Made by a program: the position numbers and the translations under genes. The notes beneath the pieces were generated by a model. The model was not told where the DNA came from, made no database searches, and worked only from the letters and a program-made list of their open reading frames with translations. Of a stretch of 64,000 nucleotides of DNA, positions 20,376-29,922 are shown piece by piece (the stretch's first letter is position 1; each line of letters starts with the position of its first letter). Source of the stretch: Orychophragmus violaceus (Eukaryota; Streptophyta; Magnoliopsida; Brassicales; Brassicaceae); the NCBI GenBank assembly GCA_030180135.1, contig CM058236.1, positions 56,881,728 to 56,945,727 on the forward strand, read 5' to 3'.

Positions 20376-20999
20376 TTTATTTTCCTCGCTATGTTCTACG
20401 GGGGTCAACTTCTCTTATAGCCTTATGGCTCTAGAAAAAATCTACACTACCCCCAACTAATCTCCCATACCCTTCCCACTTTAATGAAATGTGGTTTGAC
20501 GCTTTTGCCCTTGGTTTACTATGAAATTGGTTGTTTAGAAATCAGAAATTGGAATGGGGGAATTGGTTCCGAAATTGGTTATGATTTGATTGGGTTGGAA
20601 TTGGGTTTAAGAGAATTGGATCGGGATTTGATTTGGTTTGCTGGAAAAAAAAAATAGAATCCCAGGCTTCCCCGCTTCCCCTCTGGGATCCCCTCCGTTT
20701 ATCTGAACTGGTTTTGCCGGCGCCGTCGCGTCTCCGATTGCCAATCGCCGCCTCCGTCGTGCTCCGTCAACCCACCGAGGTTTGTGACTCCCCCTCGATC
20801 TGCATTCAGCTCAATTTGAATGGGTTTGGGATCCGTTTGGGATGATTTGGATTGTTTTTTGGTAGATTCAGCTGATGAGTTGCTACATTGTTGTTTAGCC
20901 ATTGATTCTTGGTTGATTTAGACTACGAATTGAGTATATTGTTGTTGTAATTGGATGATCTTGAAATCGATTCAAATTTGTGTTCATGTTGTTGTAGAA

Positions 21000-21110
21000 C
21001 TGGGGACAACTAGTATAACCGATGTATAACTAGTAAAACTGGTATAACTAGTAAAACTGGTATAACTAGTAAAACTGGTATAACTGAGGACAACTTCTGT
21101 AAAACTGATA
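21000..21110. repeat. AACTAGTAAAACTGGTAT tandem in mudrA leader intron
   Basis: Three nearly exact copies of an 18-bp unit (AACTAGTAAAACTGGTAT) are flanked by looser versions, directly upstream of the acceptor that precedes the mudrA start. The GTAAAACT word is the reverse complement of AGTTTTAC, the motif repeated elsewhere in unit 2. Confidence 0.85.
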
Positions 21111-21167
21111 ACAAACTTTGTACAACTATAAGTACTGAGTTTTTTGCTTTTGTTTTGGCAGGATAGT

Positions 21168-23477
21168 ATGAGTGAGAGTGTGTGCATCCATTATAAATAT
21201 CAGGGGCGCATGTGTAGCCTAGTGTTTAAAGAGGAGATAACTTTGGAGATGGTAATCCATAGGCTTTACAATAAGCATGCGTTAGATGAGAATAAGGTTA
21301 GATTGGAACTGTGTTACATTCCGTTGGTGGTTGGCTGTGAGGAACATATGAGTATTTCTGATGACGAAGATATTTGTGGTTATCTAATGGCCGTTGATAA
21401 AGAGAACCGTAGAAGTCTTTTGTGTGTGGAGGTCGTGACTGGACTGGAGCTGCCCACGCAACAGTCGAGAGCGGGGAAAAGCTCTGCTGGTTTAAACTAT
21501 GACCATGAGGAAATCGGAGAAGTATGACCTAATGCCTTGACATTTTTTGTTGAAAACGGAGAAATAGGAGATAATGTTGTGCCGTTGTTTATTGAAAACG
21601 GTCAAGCAAGTCAAGAAGAACAAGTGAGAGAGGAAGAACAAGTGAGAGAGGAAGAACAAGTGAGAGAGGAAGAGCAAGTGAGAGAGGAAGAACAAGTGAG
21701 AGAGGAAGAGCAAGTGAGAGAGGAAGAGCAAGTGAGAGAGGAAGAGCAGGTGAAAGAGGATGATACGTCTGGTAGGCGTGATGAATATCGTGAGGTACCA
21801 CCTGTTGTTGAAAGTAGTCAGTTTGTCGCGCCATGGGAAGACGGCTTAGGGTTGACTGTGCGTCAAGAATTCCGAGATAAGAAGGCGGTTATAGAGTTTG
21901 TAGAAAGCTTGGCATTTAAAAACTCTTTTGAGTATGTTACGCAACATTCTGATACAATGCGGTGGGTAGTTAAATGTTCTATTGAGAGATGTAAATGGGG
22001 TCTACGAGCAGCAAGGATCCCGAACTCGGATATGTTCTCTATTAGAACGTACACGAATATGCACACATGCAACCGTGTTGATCAAACTGGAAGCGCTGAT
22101 TGTATGAAAGGCTCATCACAGCTAGTTGCATCGTATTTGAGTGAGGAATATCCTGGGAACTTCTAAACTCCAAAGCCTAGAACCATCATTGATCTAGTCA
22201 GGCGAAAATATGGCGTAGACATATCTTACTCTACGGCGTTAAGAGGAAAAATTCAAGCAGTTTGTGATTTGCGTGGTAGCCCAGAAGATAGCTACAAGAT
22301 GTTGTATCGTTATCTGTACGTGTTAGAACAGGTTAATCCTGGAACGGTAACTGCTGTGGAAGTGGATGTGGAAAACAAATTCAAGTATCTATTCATAGCT
22401 TTGGGAGCTAGCATTGAAGGGTTTGCATGCATGAGGAAAGTGATAATTGTTGATGCAACTTTCCTCAAGACCGGATATGGTGGTGTACTAGTTTTCGCCA
22501 TTTGTCAGGATCCTAATCGTCACATTTATCCCATAGCGTTCGGTGTTCTTGATGGTGAGAATACACCTAGTTGGACATGGTTTTTCGAGAAGTTGAAAAG
22601 CGTTATAGGTGACTCGCCCGAATTGGTATTTGTGAGTGATAGAAATCAAAGCCTCATCAATGCAATAGCAAACGTGTTTCCACAAGCTCACCATGGGTAC
22701 TGTTTATGGCATTTATCCCAAAACGTGAAATCACGTGCTGGTAATGTAGACAAAACAGTAGTCGATGATAGGTTTCAGGAGATAGGTTGGTCTCACACAG
22801 CGGCTGAGTTCTACAGTCGTTACGAGACATTTAAGAGGAGATATCCTTCAGCCGCGAAGTATGTGGAGGAAACTACCGTCAAGGAAAAATGGGTTGGATG
22901 TTTTTTTCCAAGTAAACGATACAACTTGGACATGAGTAACTCTGCGGAATGTCTGAACAAGACTTTTCTTGATGCGAGGAGTTCCTCCTTAATGCCACTG
23001 CTTGATACTATCATTCGCAAGTTTTCGGATTGGTTTAACAAGCATAGGAAAGAGGCCGTAGCTGGAGATGTTAAAGACAATCTCGTGCCTTTGGTCCAGA
23101 TCTTCGTGCATCAAAATTGGGAAATTGCTAAGACATTAACTGTGAGGGAGGTAAACACTTTCGAGCTCGAGTACGAAGTCGATGATATTGATGGAAAGGT
23201 TTATTTGGTGAACTTGGAATCGAAAACTTGCTCCTGTGGTTTCTTCAATATTCAGATGTACACTTGTCTACATGCGCTAGCAGCATACAGAATATACAAA
23301 AAGAGCGATAGAGCTCGTGCAAGTGCTAACAGATTAAGACTCGTTGATTTGATTTCGAAATACTATTTGACGGAGATGTGGGCATTGGCTTATTATAGAC
23401 GGCGAAGGACACAGAATAAAAGGGGTAGACTATCAAGGCTGTTATTTGGGGATGACTCAAACACTGATTGTGAGTGA
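21168..23477 (+). pseudogene. MudrA-type transposase, one frame with two stop codons
   Basis: This is a 770-codon frame without frameshifts, starting MSESVCIHYKYQ just after a GGCAG acceptor. In order: a PB1-like domain (to about residue 100); an acidic EEQVRE hexapeptide repeat (about 150-197); a Mutator DNA-binding domain (RWVVKCSIERCKWGLRAARI, then HTCNR); and the DDE core, with the first Asp in VIIVDATFLK, the second in LVFVSDRNQS, the CLWHL motif and the Glu in NSAECLNKTF. A SWIM zinc finger follows (CSCGFFNIQMYTCLHALA). The only lesions are TGA at 21525-21527 (GEV-stop-PNAL) and TAA at 22164-22166 (GNF-stop-TPKPR). Transposase would cut at terminal repeats in the nucleus. The two nonsense codons suggest recent inactivation. 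Confidence 0.9.
21616..21759 (+). repeat. 18-bp coding tandem repeat (EEQVRE x about 8)
   Basis: About eight copies of an 18-bp unit encode EEQVRE between the PB1-like and DNA-binding domains. The copies differ mainly by A/G third-position changes (GAACAA or GAGCAA), so the array looks young. It would form a charged helix or linker. Confidence 0.9.
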
Positions 23478-23499
23478 TTTTGTGTGTAATATTTGGTTT

Positions 23500-24050
23500 T
23501 GTAATGTACTTTTGTTTAACTCTGTATAACTTTGTGTTTTCTATTTGGTGAACCCCTGCATTGATTTTTCTATGTCAATACTCTGGTGATACTGTGTAAA
23601 ACTAAGTGACTATTGTAAGTATAATGAACATCATTAGAGAAAATAATAAACATATAGCTATAAGAGATTTTAACTTGTAGTGTCACATTTGATGTGTAAG
23701 ACAATGGGTTGTATATATGTCGAATGAAAATCAATCAACATAGTTTTACACAGATTGGAAATCACCAACAATGTTCATATACTCTCAAGAACATTTTTCG
23801 TCCAATGGACATGTTAGGAGGATGCATTTTCATATGTTGAGGAATGTTACATATTATTATGTATAGATACTAGATTTGTAGATCAATTGTGTAAAATAAT
23901 CTGTAAAACTATAAAATCAAATTTAAAGTTCCAGTAAAACTGAATATATCGAAAACAGGCAAAGTAAAACTATTAAGAAACTTCGTACAACTACAAACTC
24001 CTGTAAAACTATGTGTAATTTTGTTTAGCGGGAAAATTCAAAGTTAACAA
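23500..24050. repeat. AGTTTTAC/GTAAAACT motif cluster after mudrA
   Basis: GTAAAACT or AGTTTTAC is seen near 23597, 23755, 23909, 23933, 23963 and 24002, on both strands, in the 3' non-coding DNA between mudrA and the GRF gene. A further group lies at 24805-24840. Confidence 0.75.
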
Positions 24051-24256
24051 TTTTTTCGGCGGCAAAATCCGGAATTGACCAATATTTTTGGCGCCCCCCC
24101 TAGAATATACTTTTCCTCCTTTTTCTGCTCATTCTCTCTCCTTATCGGGAATCGTCCTCTCCCTCCACATTTACTTTTCCTCCTAATTCCTTCGCTTTTC
24201 CTCTCCCATTTCATTGTATACTCTCTCAATTCAACTTCTACCCTATTCTCTTGGAC

Positions 24257-24714
24257 ATGGACAAATTCGAAGCCGATCCTTACTACAGTGACATGAAGCA
24301 GAAGCAGAGGGAGTACGACAGGATGTGCTTCATCGCAGATGTTGACAATGGCATACCGACAAGATGCCCGTGCGGTGGTCGAATCATTGTGGAGCCTGAA
24401 CCTGACGTGGGAATGAGACACTTTGTTTATAATGCGTTCAGGGTAAGCTATGATGATTTGGTGATTTGTTGGTTCTGGTCGGTGTTTAAGGAGAGTTTTT
24501 TTATGTGCAGGATAATGGGCTACACATTCGGAAACTTTGGGTTAGGGGCGTCGTGGAAGAAGCCACTACCTTAAGGGATATTGTTTCCTCCCAGGCCGTG
24601 AAGATTGAAAGCCATGAATATCGAATTGAGCAGTTGGGATTGGCGCTCAAGAAAAGAGGTGAAGAGATTGAAAAGCTTAAGGAATTGCTAGGAAAATGGG
24701 CTACAAGTGTTTAA
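24257..24714 (+). CDS. GRF-type zinc-finger protein of the Mutator-like element
   Basis: Two exons, 24257-24442 and 24511-24714, are joined by a GT-AG intron (donor GGTAAGC, acceptor TGTGCAG) and give about 129 residues. The start MDMDKFEADPYYSDMKQKQR is followed by a GRF zinc-finger core: GIPTRCPCGGRIIVEPEP, FVYNAFR across the splice, and DNGLHIRKLW. The C-terminal half (SQAVKIESHEYRIEQLGLAL, KKRGEEIEKLKELLGKW) is a predicted coiled coil. This resembles the small GRF zinc-finger proteins that are abundant in Brassicaceae genomes. Its position between mudrA and the DUF1985 gene is that of the middle gene in three-gene VANDAL elements, but I do not claim orthology. No lesion is seen. Its function in the element is unknown. 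Confidence 0.7.
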
Positions 24715-24950
24715 TGTTATTAGAATGTTTTCAAATGTTGTCCTGATGTTTAAGACTTGTTTAAGAGTTTATCCTATTGCTTAAATGCACAACCTACTTC
24801 TACCAATTTTACATAGTTCTACCAGTTTTACATTGTTTTACCCGCAAACATTACCAACATAGTATAATAAAAAACAACTCCAAAACAACTTAAATCCAAA
24901 ACAAGTTTCAAAAACAACATAAATACGAGCATAGAACTTAACATCAAGTT

Positions 24951-27144
24951 CTAATCCTTCCTCGACCTTGTGTTGCGCTTCTGAATAGCATTGGATGCAT
25001 CCCCCACCATTCGTTTACCAAGAGCCTTCTCTGCTGCCTTCTTCTCTAACTTTGCCTTCTGGATCTCTAGATCTTTCATATGATCCATGTATTCTTCAAT
25101 GGGTCTGACTCTCTTATCCATCTCGTCAAACTTCCCATGCAGCAGCTTAAATCCATCTTCCATAGTTGACTGTATCCCTTTCATGATGGCAATAAGTTCG
25201 CTATTAGAAGTATTCGAAGTTCCAGGTGCATCAATGGCAGCAGGACTATTTTCCTCACGTTTTTTTAGCTCTTCTGCCTCCTCTACATGTCGGAAAGCCT
25301 TCTCCTCATCGTACATCCCCTGAAAAAAAACCTTCTTCCCAGCCGAAATTAGCTTCATCCAACTATCAACAACAGGATCGTCAAGGTCATGGACATCGCT
25401 TTGTTCATAGAAGTGGTCAAGAAGAGCTTCTTCATGTCCATCTCGGGTTGGCAGGATGTTCTCAATGCCCTGAGGACACTTCGCCAAAGCAAGTTCTTCA
25501 TTTATCCTTGAAAGAGGAAACCCTCTCATTGAGTTACTCTTGAATTGCGACTTGCACATCCTTGGACAGTTATGGTCTGCTCCTACAACCGGCTCGCGGA
25601 AACTTCTCCCTAGCTCAGGAATTGCCTCAAAGGCTAACAGCTTCACGACAGCACACATATGCTATATTAGTTAGAGATCAACACAAGAACAATTAATCAA
25701 ACCAAAAATTTAAAAGTACATACCTCCAAAGGGATACAGAAACCGGGAACCGGCCACGATTTGTTCTCCTTGACAACCCCTTTAAAATGGTCCATTGTGT
25801 GAGAGATCTCACCGACCATATGATCGTAACAGAATCTGCCCCAAGGAAAACTACTGCACAAGTCAAGATCATCGACAGCTCTGAGAAAAAAATCTACCAC
25901 CGGAGTAGCATCGTTTCCAGTCTTCGTCTGGCCGATGAGGACGCTGCAAAGGAAGTAAAGAACGATCATCTGCAGTCTATCTGGACAAGATCCCATTTTC
26001 TCAAGCTTATCTTTCACATCTTGAATTCTAACTACGGCGTTCCCAAAATGTTTCCTCACAAACTTAAGGCCTCCCAAACGCTTGAAGTCAACAGGGTAGT
26101 TGCGGCAGTCTAACCCGGAGATAAGTGCATGCTCCCTCAATCCATAACGAATCGGAACGCCGTAGACCACGAACCAGACTTTTATCCTCTTCTCGATGCA
26201 AGCGGTTCGCAGGAGTAGCATCCACATGCCCATCACCTTGTGGTTACCTTGTTTCGGCAGGTGAAAGATATGTTGGAACTGCGGATGCTCTACAAACCAC
26301 TTCTTCTCGGTAGTCGTTAGCTTAGGCTTCAATGAATCTAGAGTGTCCAGAAAATCAATATAGAAGCACCGCGTTGATAGCTTTATTTCTTCATGTACTC
26401 CGATGGGGGGAAGTACATTCTCAAAGGTTGCATGGCTGTCATTTCATCATCGGATTCCTGCAAAAATAAATAGTTTTACCAAGTTATTCCAGTAATACAT
26501 TGTTAGTTTTACACGGTCATACTCGGTTGTGCTTAGTTTTACTCAGTTTTCCAAGTTTTACTACAAAAGTTATACTTAGTTTTACCGGTTTCCCTGGTTA
26601 TACTTGGTTTCACTAGTTTTACAAGTATTTTTACACTTACCGATTGGGCAGCTCCGCTATTCTCGGATTCCTCCTCGTCTTCTTCCGTAGATTCTGAAGG
26701 GCTTATCATTGTCTCCTCGACTCTCGGCTGGGTTGGTTGCTGTTTCGGGTGCTGTGAATCGACCTCGTCTTCTGAACTCTCTGTCTCCTTGTCATCATCT
26801 TCTTCATCCTCTTCTACTTCACTCTCATCTCCTTCGCTCTGTTTCTCGAGATCAACTTCTGATTCTTCGTAAGGGACCATAGAAAGATCATTAACGACAG
26901 GAGGAGGGTTCCCCGGAACATTAGCGACCGAATTCGTGGTCGTGGTACCAACAACATCGCTCGCCGGAGGAGGAGGAGCATTCGTGGTAGTTGTAAGCCT
27001 TGCTACACCGCTCTTCGTCGCCGGAGGAGGAGCATTCGTAGGCTTCTTAGGGCTTGCTACAACACTCTCTGTAGCCGGATGAGAAGGAGGATTGTCGGGA
27101 TTATCCTCGATTTTCTTGGTGGCTAAACGAGTTTTGGGCGCCAT
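24951..27144 (-). pseudogene. DUF1985 gene of unit 2 (VANC-like candidate)
   Basis: On the minus strand exon 1 (27144-26641) encodes 168 residues starting MAPKTRLATKKIEDNPDN. It is rich in Pro, Ala and Thr and then very acidic (EEDEEDDDKETESSEDEVD). After an intron packed with AGTTTTAC words, exon 2 (from 26457) begins ESDDEMTAMQPLRMYFPPSE. A one-base frameshift follows, and the DUF1985 core (WFVEHPQFQHIFHLPKQGNH, GLREHALISGLDCRNYP, LCSSFPWGRFCYDHMVGEIS) runs to a donor near 25723. The last exon (about 25638-24951) ends in a charged coiled coil and a basic tail (QKRNTRSRKD). As I recall, VANC anti-silencing proteins of VANDALs carry DUF1985 and bind a short motif repeated in their own non-coding DNA. 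Here the frameshift may inactivate it unless splicing avoids it. Confidence 0.75.
26465..26635. repeat. AGTTTTAC array in DUF1985 intron
   Basis: AGTTTTAC is repeated within about 170 bp near 26470, 26500, 26535, 26552, 26578 and 26608, interleaved with looser versions (AGTAATAC, GTTATACT, GGTTTCAC). All copies lie in the intron and none in the flanking exons. Confidence 0.85.
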
Positions 27145-27480
27145 GTATTACGGAAGGGTTCGCGTGATTGAATTCGATTCGGAGGAGAAGGAAGAATAGG
27201 GGAAGTTAAGATTGAGAGAGATGAGAGGGAGTGGAGAATCGAAAGTCGAAAGAGGGGGAATCGAAAGGAGAGGTACCCGATTTCAAGAGAGATGAATTGG
27301 GGGTTTTTGGGGTTTTTTTTTTTGAATTATCCGGATCTAACCCGACTCTCTGGGTTACCCAACACGGATAAATCGGGTAAACCACATTTTTTATGGTTCA
27401 TTTGGTTCATTTAAGGTCCGAATTCTGATTTCGGTTTGTTCTGGTAGACCGTCTGGTTTACCACGTAATTAAACGAAAAT

Positions 27481-29913
27481 CATAAGGTCTTTTGGTAATT
27501 TCGTTTGTTTTTGATTAAAAGAAAATGTTAATAAAAAGTCTAATAAATAGAGGGGTATACGGGATTTGTTTCGTGTACGGAGGGTCTCTGGAGACAATAA
27601 TCCGTTCTACTGCCAGTTCCTTCTTCCTCGCTCATTTCCTACTTCTCACTACGACGGTACCATCTCTCTCCCTCGTGTCTACACAATTTGTAACGCACCA
27701 ACTCTCTCTCTTTCGACTGCAATCGTCTTCTCAACTTCTCAATTCTTCACTGTCGCCCTCTGCTTGGAGTAGATCTCGTTCGTTGTGGGGCTCACCAAAT
27801 ACGCTCTTTCGACCTCCGTTATTCCTCTCCTTCTAATGAGTTCATAAACAGTGGCGTCCGCTGCATCCGAGGTTCACTTTCTCTTCATTTAAATCCTTTC
27901 CGCAATCCCTTTTACCCTACTCCCAAATGGATTATGAATCTCAAGAGTCTCTAGTTTATAACTTTTATAATTAGTGTTAGATTTTAATTGAACAATTAGA
28001 GTGATTTTGAAATTTTGTTGCTTCATCTTGCTTCCTATGGCATATCTGGGAAAGAGATGCTATAGTTTGGTCGTTGCGACGAGGTTTTGTTTACGGAATA
28101 GCAATGAAGGTTTGTCTTATTTCCCTCTTGATGATCATGATGACGCCTATGGTCAAAGTAAATCCATTGCAGCTAGTGAAATCATTTCATGTACTGTGGC
28201 TGCAAAGTAACTACTCTCAGGTTTTTTATTCTAGTTTAAGTATTTTATATCTATTGGTCCTAGACTCGGAGCAGTAATGATCTAGTGTTTTTCTTATAAG
28301 TTGTAATCCGATTCAAGAAACACATGAGTCATAGACTAGTTTCGTGTTAAAAATTGCAGATGGAACAAGAGCATAAAAGCTGGAATTTTAGATAATCACA
28401 GGACTAAAAAGGAAGATAAGACGAAGAAAGCTAGAAAGAAGCTATTGCATGAGCAAAGTTACCAATGGGTCGTAATTAGACAAAATTAGCATATCAATAC
28501 CGTTCTCAAGAACCAAGCTCTCTCTTTTATCTTGTGTTTATTAGGTGCAACTTATATGTATTGTTGTGGAAAGAAACATGACCGTTTTCAGTAATATAAA
28601 TTTTCCGTACAAATGGATTTATTAGGTTCGACTAGGATAAAAACCTTAAATGATATATATGGATAAACTGTACAAGTGAAAACGTAATTAAAAGATAAAG
28701 TATGTAAATTTAAATTAATCAGAATCTGTTAAAACTCAAAATTGCCTCTTTATCTCTCTTGAATTCTCTCACTAGAATTAGGTCAAAATGGAAAAAAGAT
28801 AAGAATGATAAGAGAGAAAGTTCAATGACACAAATTGGAGGAATGGAGGGAAATTTTAAAAACTTCCCGCTTTTTATTTTAAACTTTTGGACATATCAAT
28901 AAAAATTCCTTTTGTTTTAAATATAGTTGTCTTCAGATGTACAATTGTCCGTTCATGTACTTTTGCGATTTTCGAGTAATTTAAGTTGAACCTTCATATA
29001 AATTTTAATGTTTTAGTTGTCCTTATAATTTCTTAGTATTAAATATCATTTGGACGGTTTTCATAAAAAAACTATTGTGAAATTATATATTTTGCTTTTT
29101 CCATCATAATAGGCTAAATATAAGATAAATATTACATATTTCATAAGATGTGTTTTATGTAAACGATGAATCTGTTAAAGAAATTATTTTTGATTTCTTT
29201 ATTCTTTAAAATATTTTTAGGTGCTATTTTTAGTTTTTAACAAAAAAATAGAATTAATATAATGTTACTATATTATAAACCTCTTAAATTATGCTTATAT
29301 ATATATTTGTAATTATAGAAATATAAAAAATGGAAATAGATAAACTAATGGATTAAAATTATTCATTAATTCCTAGTTTGATTTTGTAAAGGAAATATTA
29401 GTGAGAAACAAAATGAAACATCTTTTGCAATATATTAATTGATATTAATTGATATGTATAATTAAGGTCAAGTGATTATTAAGTTTAGCTTCTTCCCTTT
29501 AATTAAGGTTATAACCAAAAATAAGACTACGTGTCTATGAACAAAGAACACGTAGAAAATTTAAAAATTATATGGGGTTCAAAGCAACATATCGAACTTA
29601 GGTCGCTGGGGTCAAGCATGTTGGTCTGAAACCAAATCACCTAATAACAATTAGCTGTCCAAGGATGCACACAAATATTTTATACATTCATAGGGGTAAG
29701 CTGACCACCGTGAGCCTTTACTGGCTCCGCCACTGGGACCACTGCTAAAAGGATTATTTCTTTTTCTTTGATTTCTTATCATCTTTTTTATTTATTATTT
29801 TAATTAAACTATAGTTTATTTAAGTTCATTAAGGACAAAAAGAGGACATACAGATTATTGGGGACATGGTAGATTTATGATCCTTCAATTAAGGACAAAT
29901 GAGCAAATGATTC
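27481..29913. other. Unassigned AT-rich right part of the composite
   Basis: No recognisable gene. 27560-27840 is CT-rich like a plant 5' untranslated region, with small ORFs that match nothing I know. 28480-29560 is AT-rich. 29570-29745 contains a phrase (ACTGGCTCCGCCACTG) common in decayed plant repeats. The last 30 bp form the right terminal repeat next to the GGAGAGTTT duplication. Confidence 0.5.
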
Positions 29914-29922
29914 GGAGAGTTT
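29914..29922. repeat. Right 9-bp target duplication GGAGAGTTT
   Basis: This is an exact copy of 16878-16886. RLP coding resumes across it (ESFCATDNTFVGTLPSSLFT). Confidence 0.85.

Larger units (their letters stand above)
20400..27480. mobile_element. Mutator-like unit 2 with three genes
   Basis: The sub-terminal stretch 20445-20515 (CCCCCAACTAATCTCCCATA, TTTTGCCCTT) resembles unit 1 at 17155-17205, but the outermost terminal repeat seems to be missing on this side. The gene order is mudrA (+), GRF zinc-finger gene (+), DUF1985 gene (-). Boundaries are approximate. The GATCC/GGGTTA-rich DNA at 27325-27480 resembles the inner part of the unit 1 right repeat (20180-20260). Confidence 0.6.
16887..29913. 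mobile_element. 13-kb composite Mutator-like (VANDAL-like) block
   Basis: The block is bounded by 9-bp duplications in the RLP gene. Its outer ends are weakly inverted-repeat: CTCATGTCCTTAACTGAA on the left and, on the reverse strand at the right, CTCATTTGTCCTTAATTGAA. It contains two homologous units. Unit 1 (16887-20375) has only the first mudrA domain fused to the back half of an opposing DUF1985 gene. Unit 2 (about 20400-27480) has a near-complete mudrA, a GRF zinc-finger gene and an opposing DUF1985 gene. The presence of mudrA, DUF1985 and many copies of a short AGTTTTAC-type motif in non-coding parts is reminiscent of VANDAL elements. The stretch 27481-29913 has no recognised gene. Confidence 0.75.

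Noticed and set aside
21492..21834. Two leucine-rich minus-strand ORFs
   Set aside because: They are the antisense reading of the EEQVRE tandem repeat in mudrA, so a shadow of low-complexity coding DNA.
27525..28277. Host gene between Mutator unit 2 and the RLP
   Set aside because: Small ORFs overlap in several frames without a recognisable domain. The CT-rich stretch alone does not prove an expressed gene.
29570..29745. SINE
   Set aside because: The GGCTCCGCCACTG phrase is suggestive of a dispersed repeat, but no A and B box pair, poly-A tail or target duplication could be delimited.
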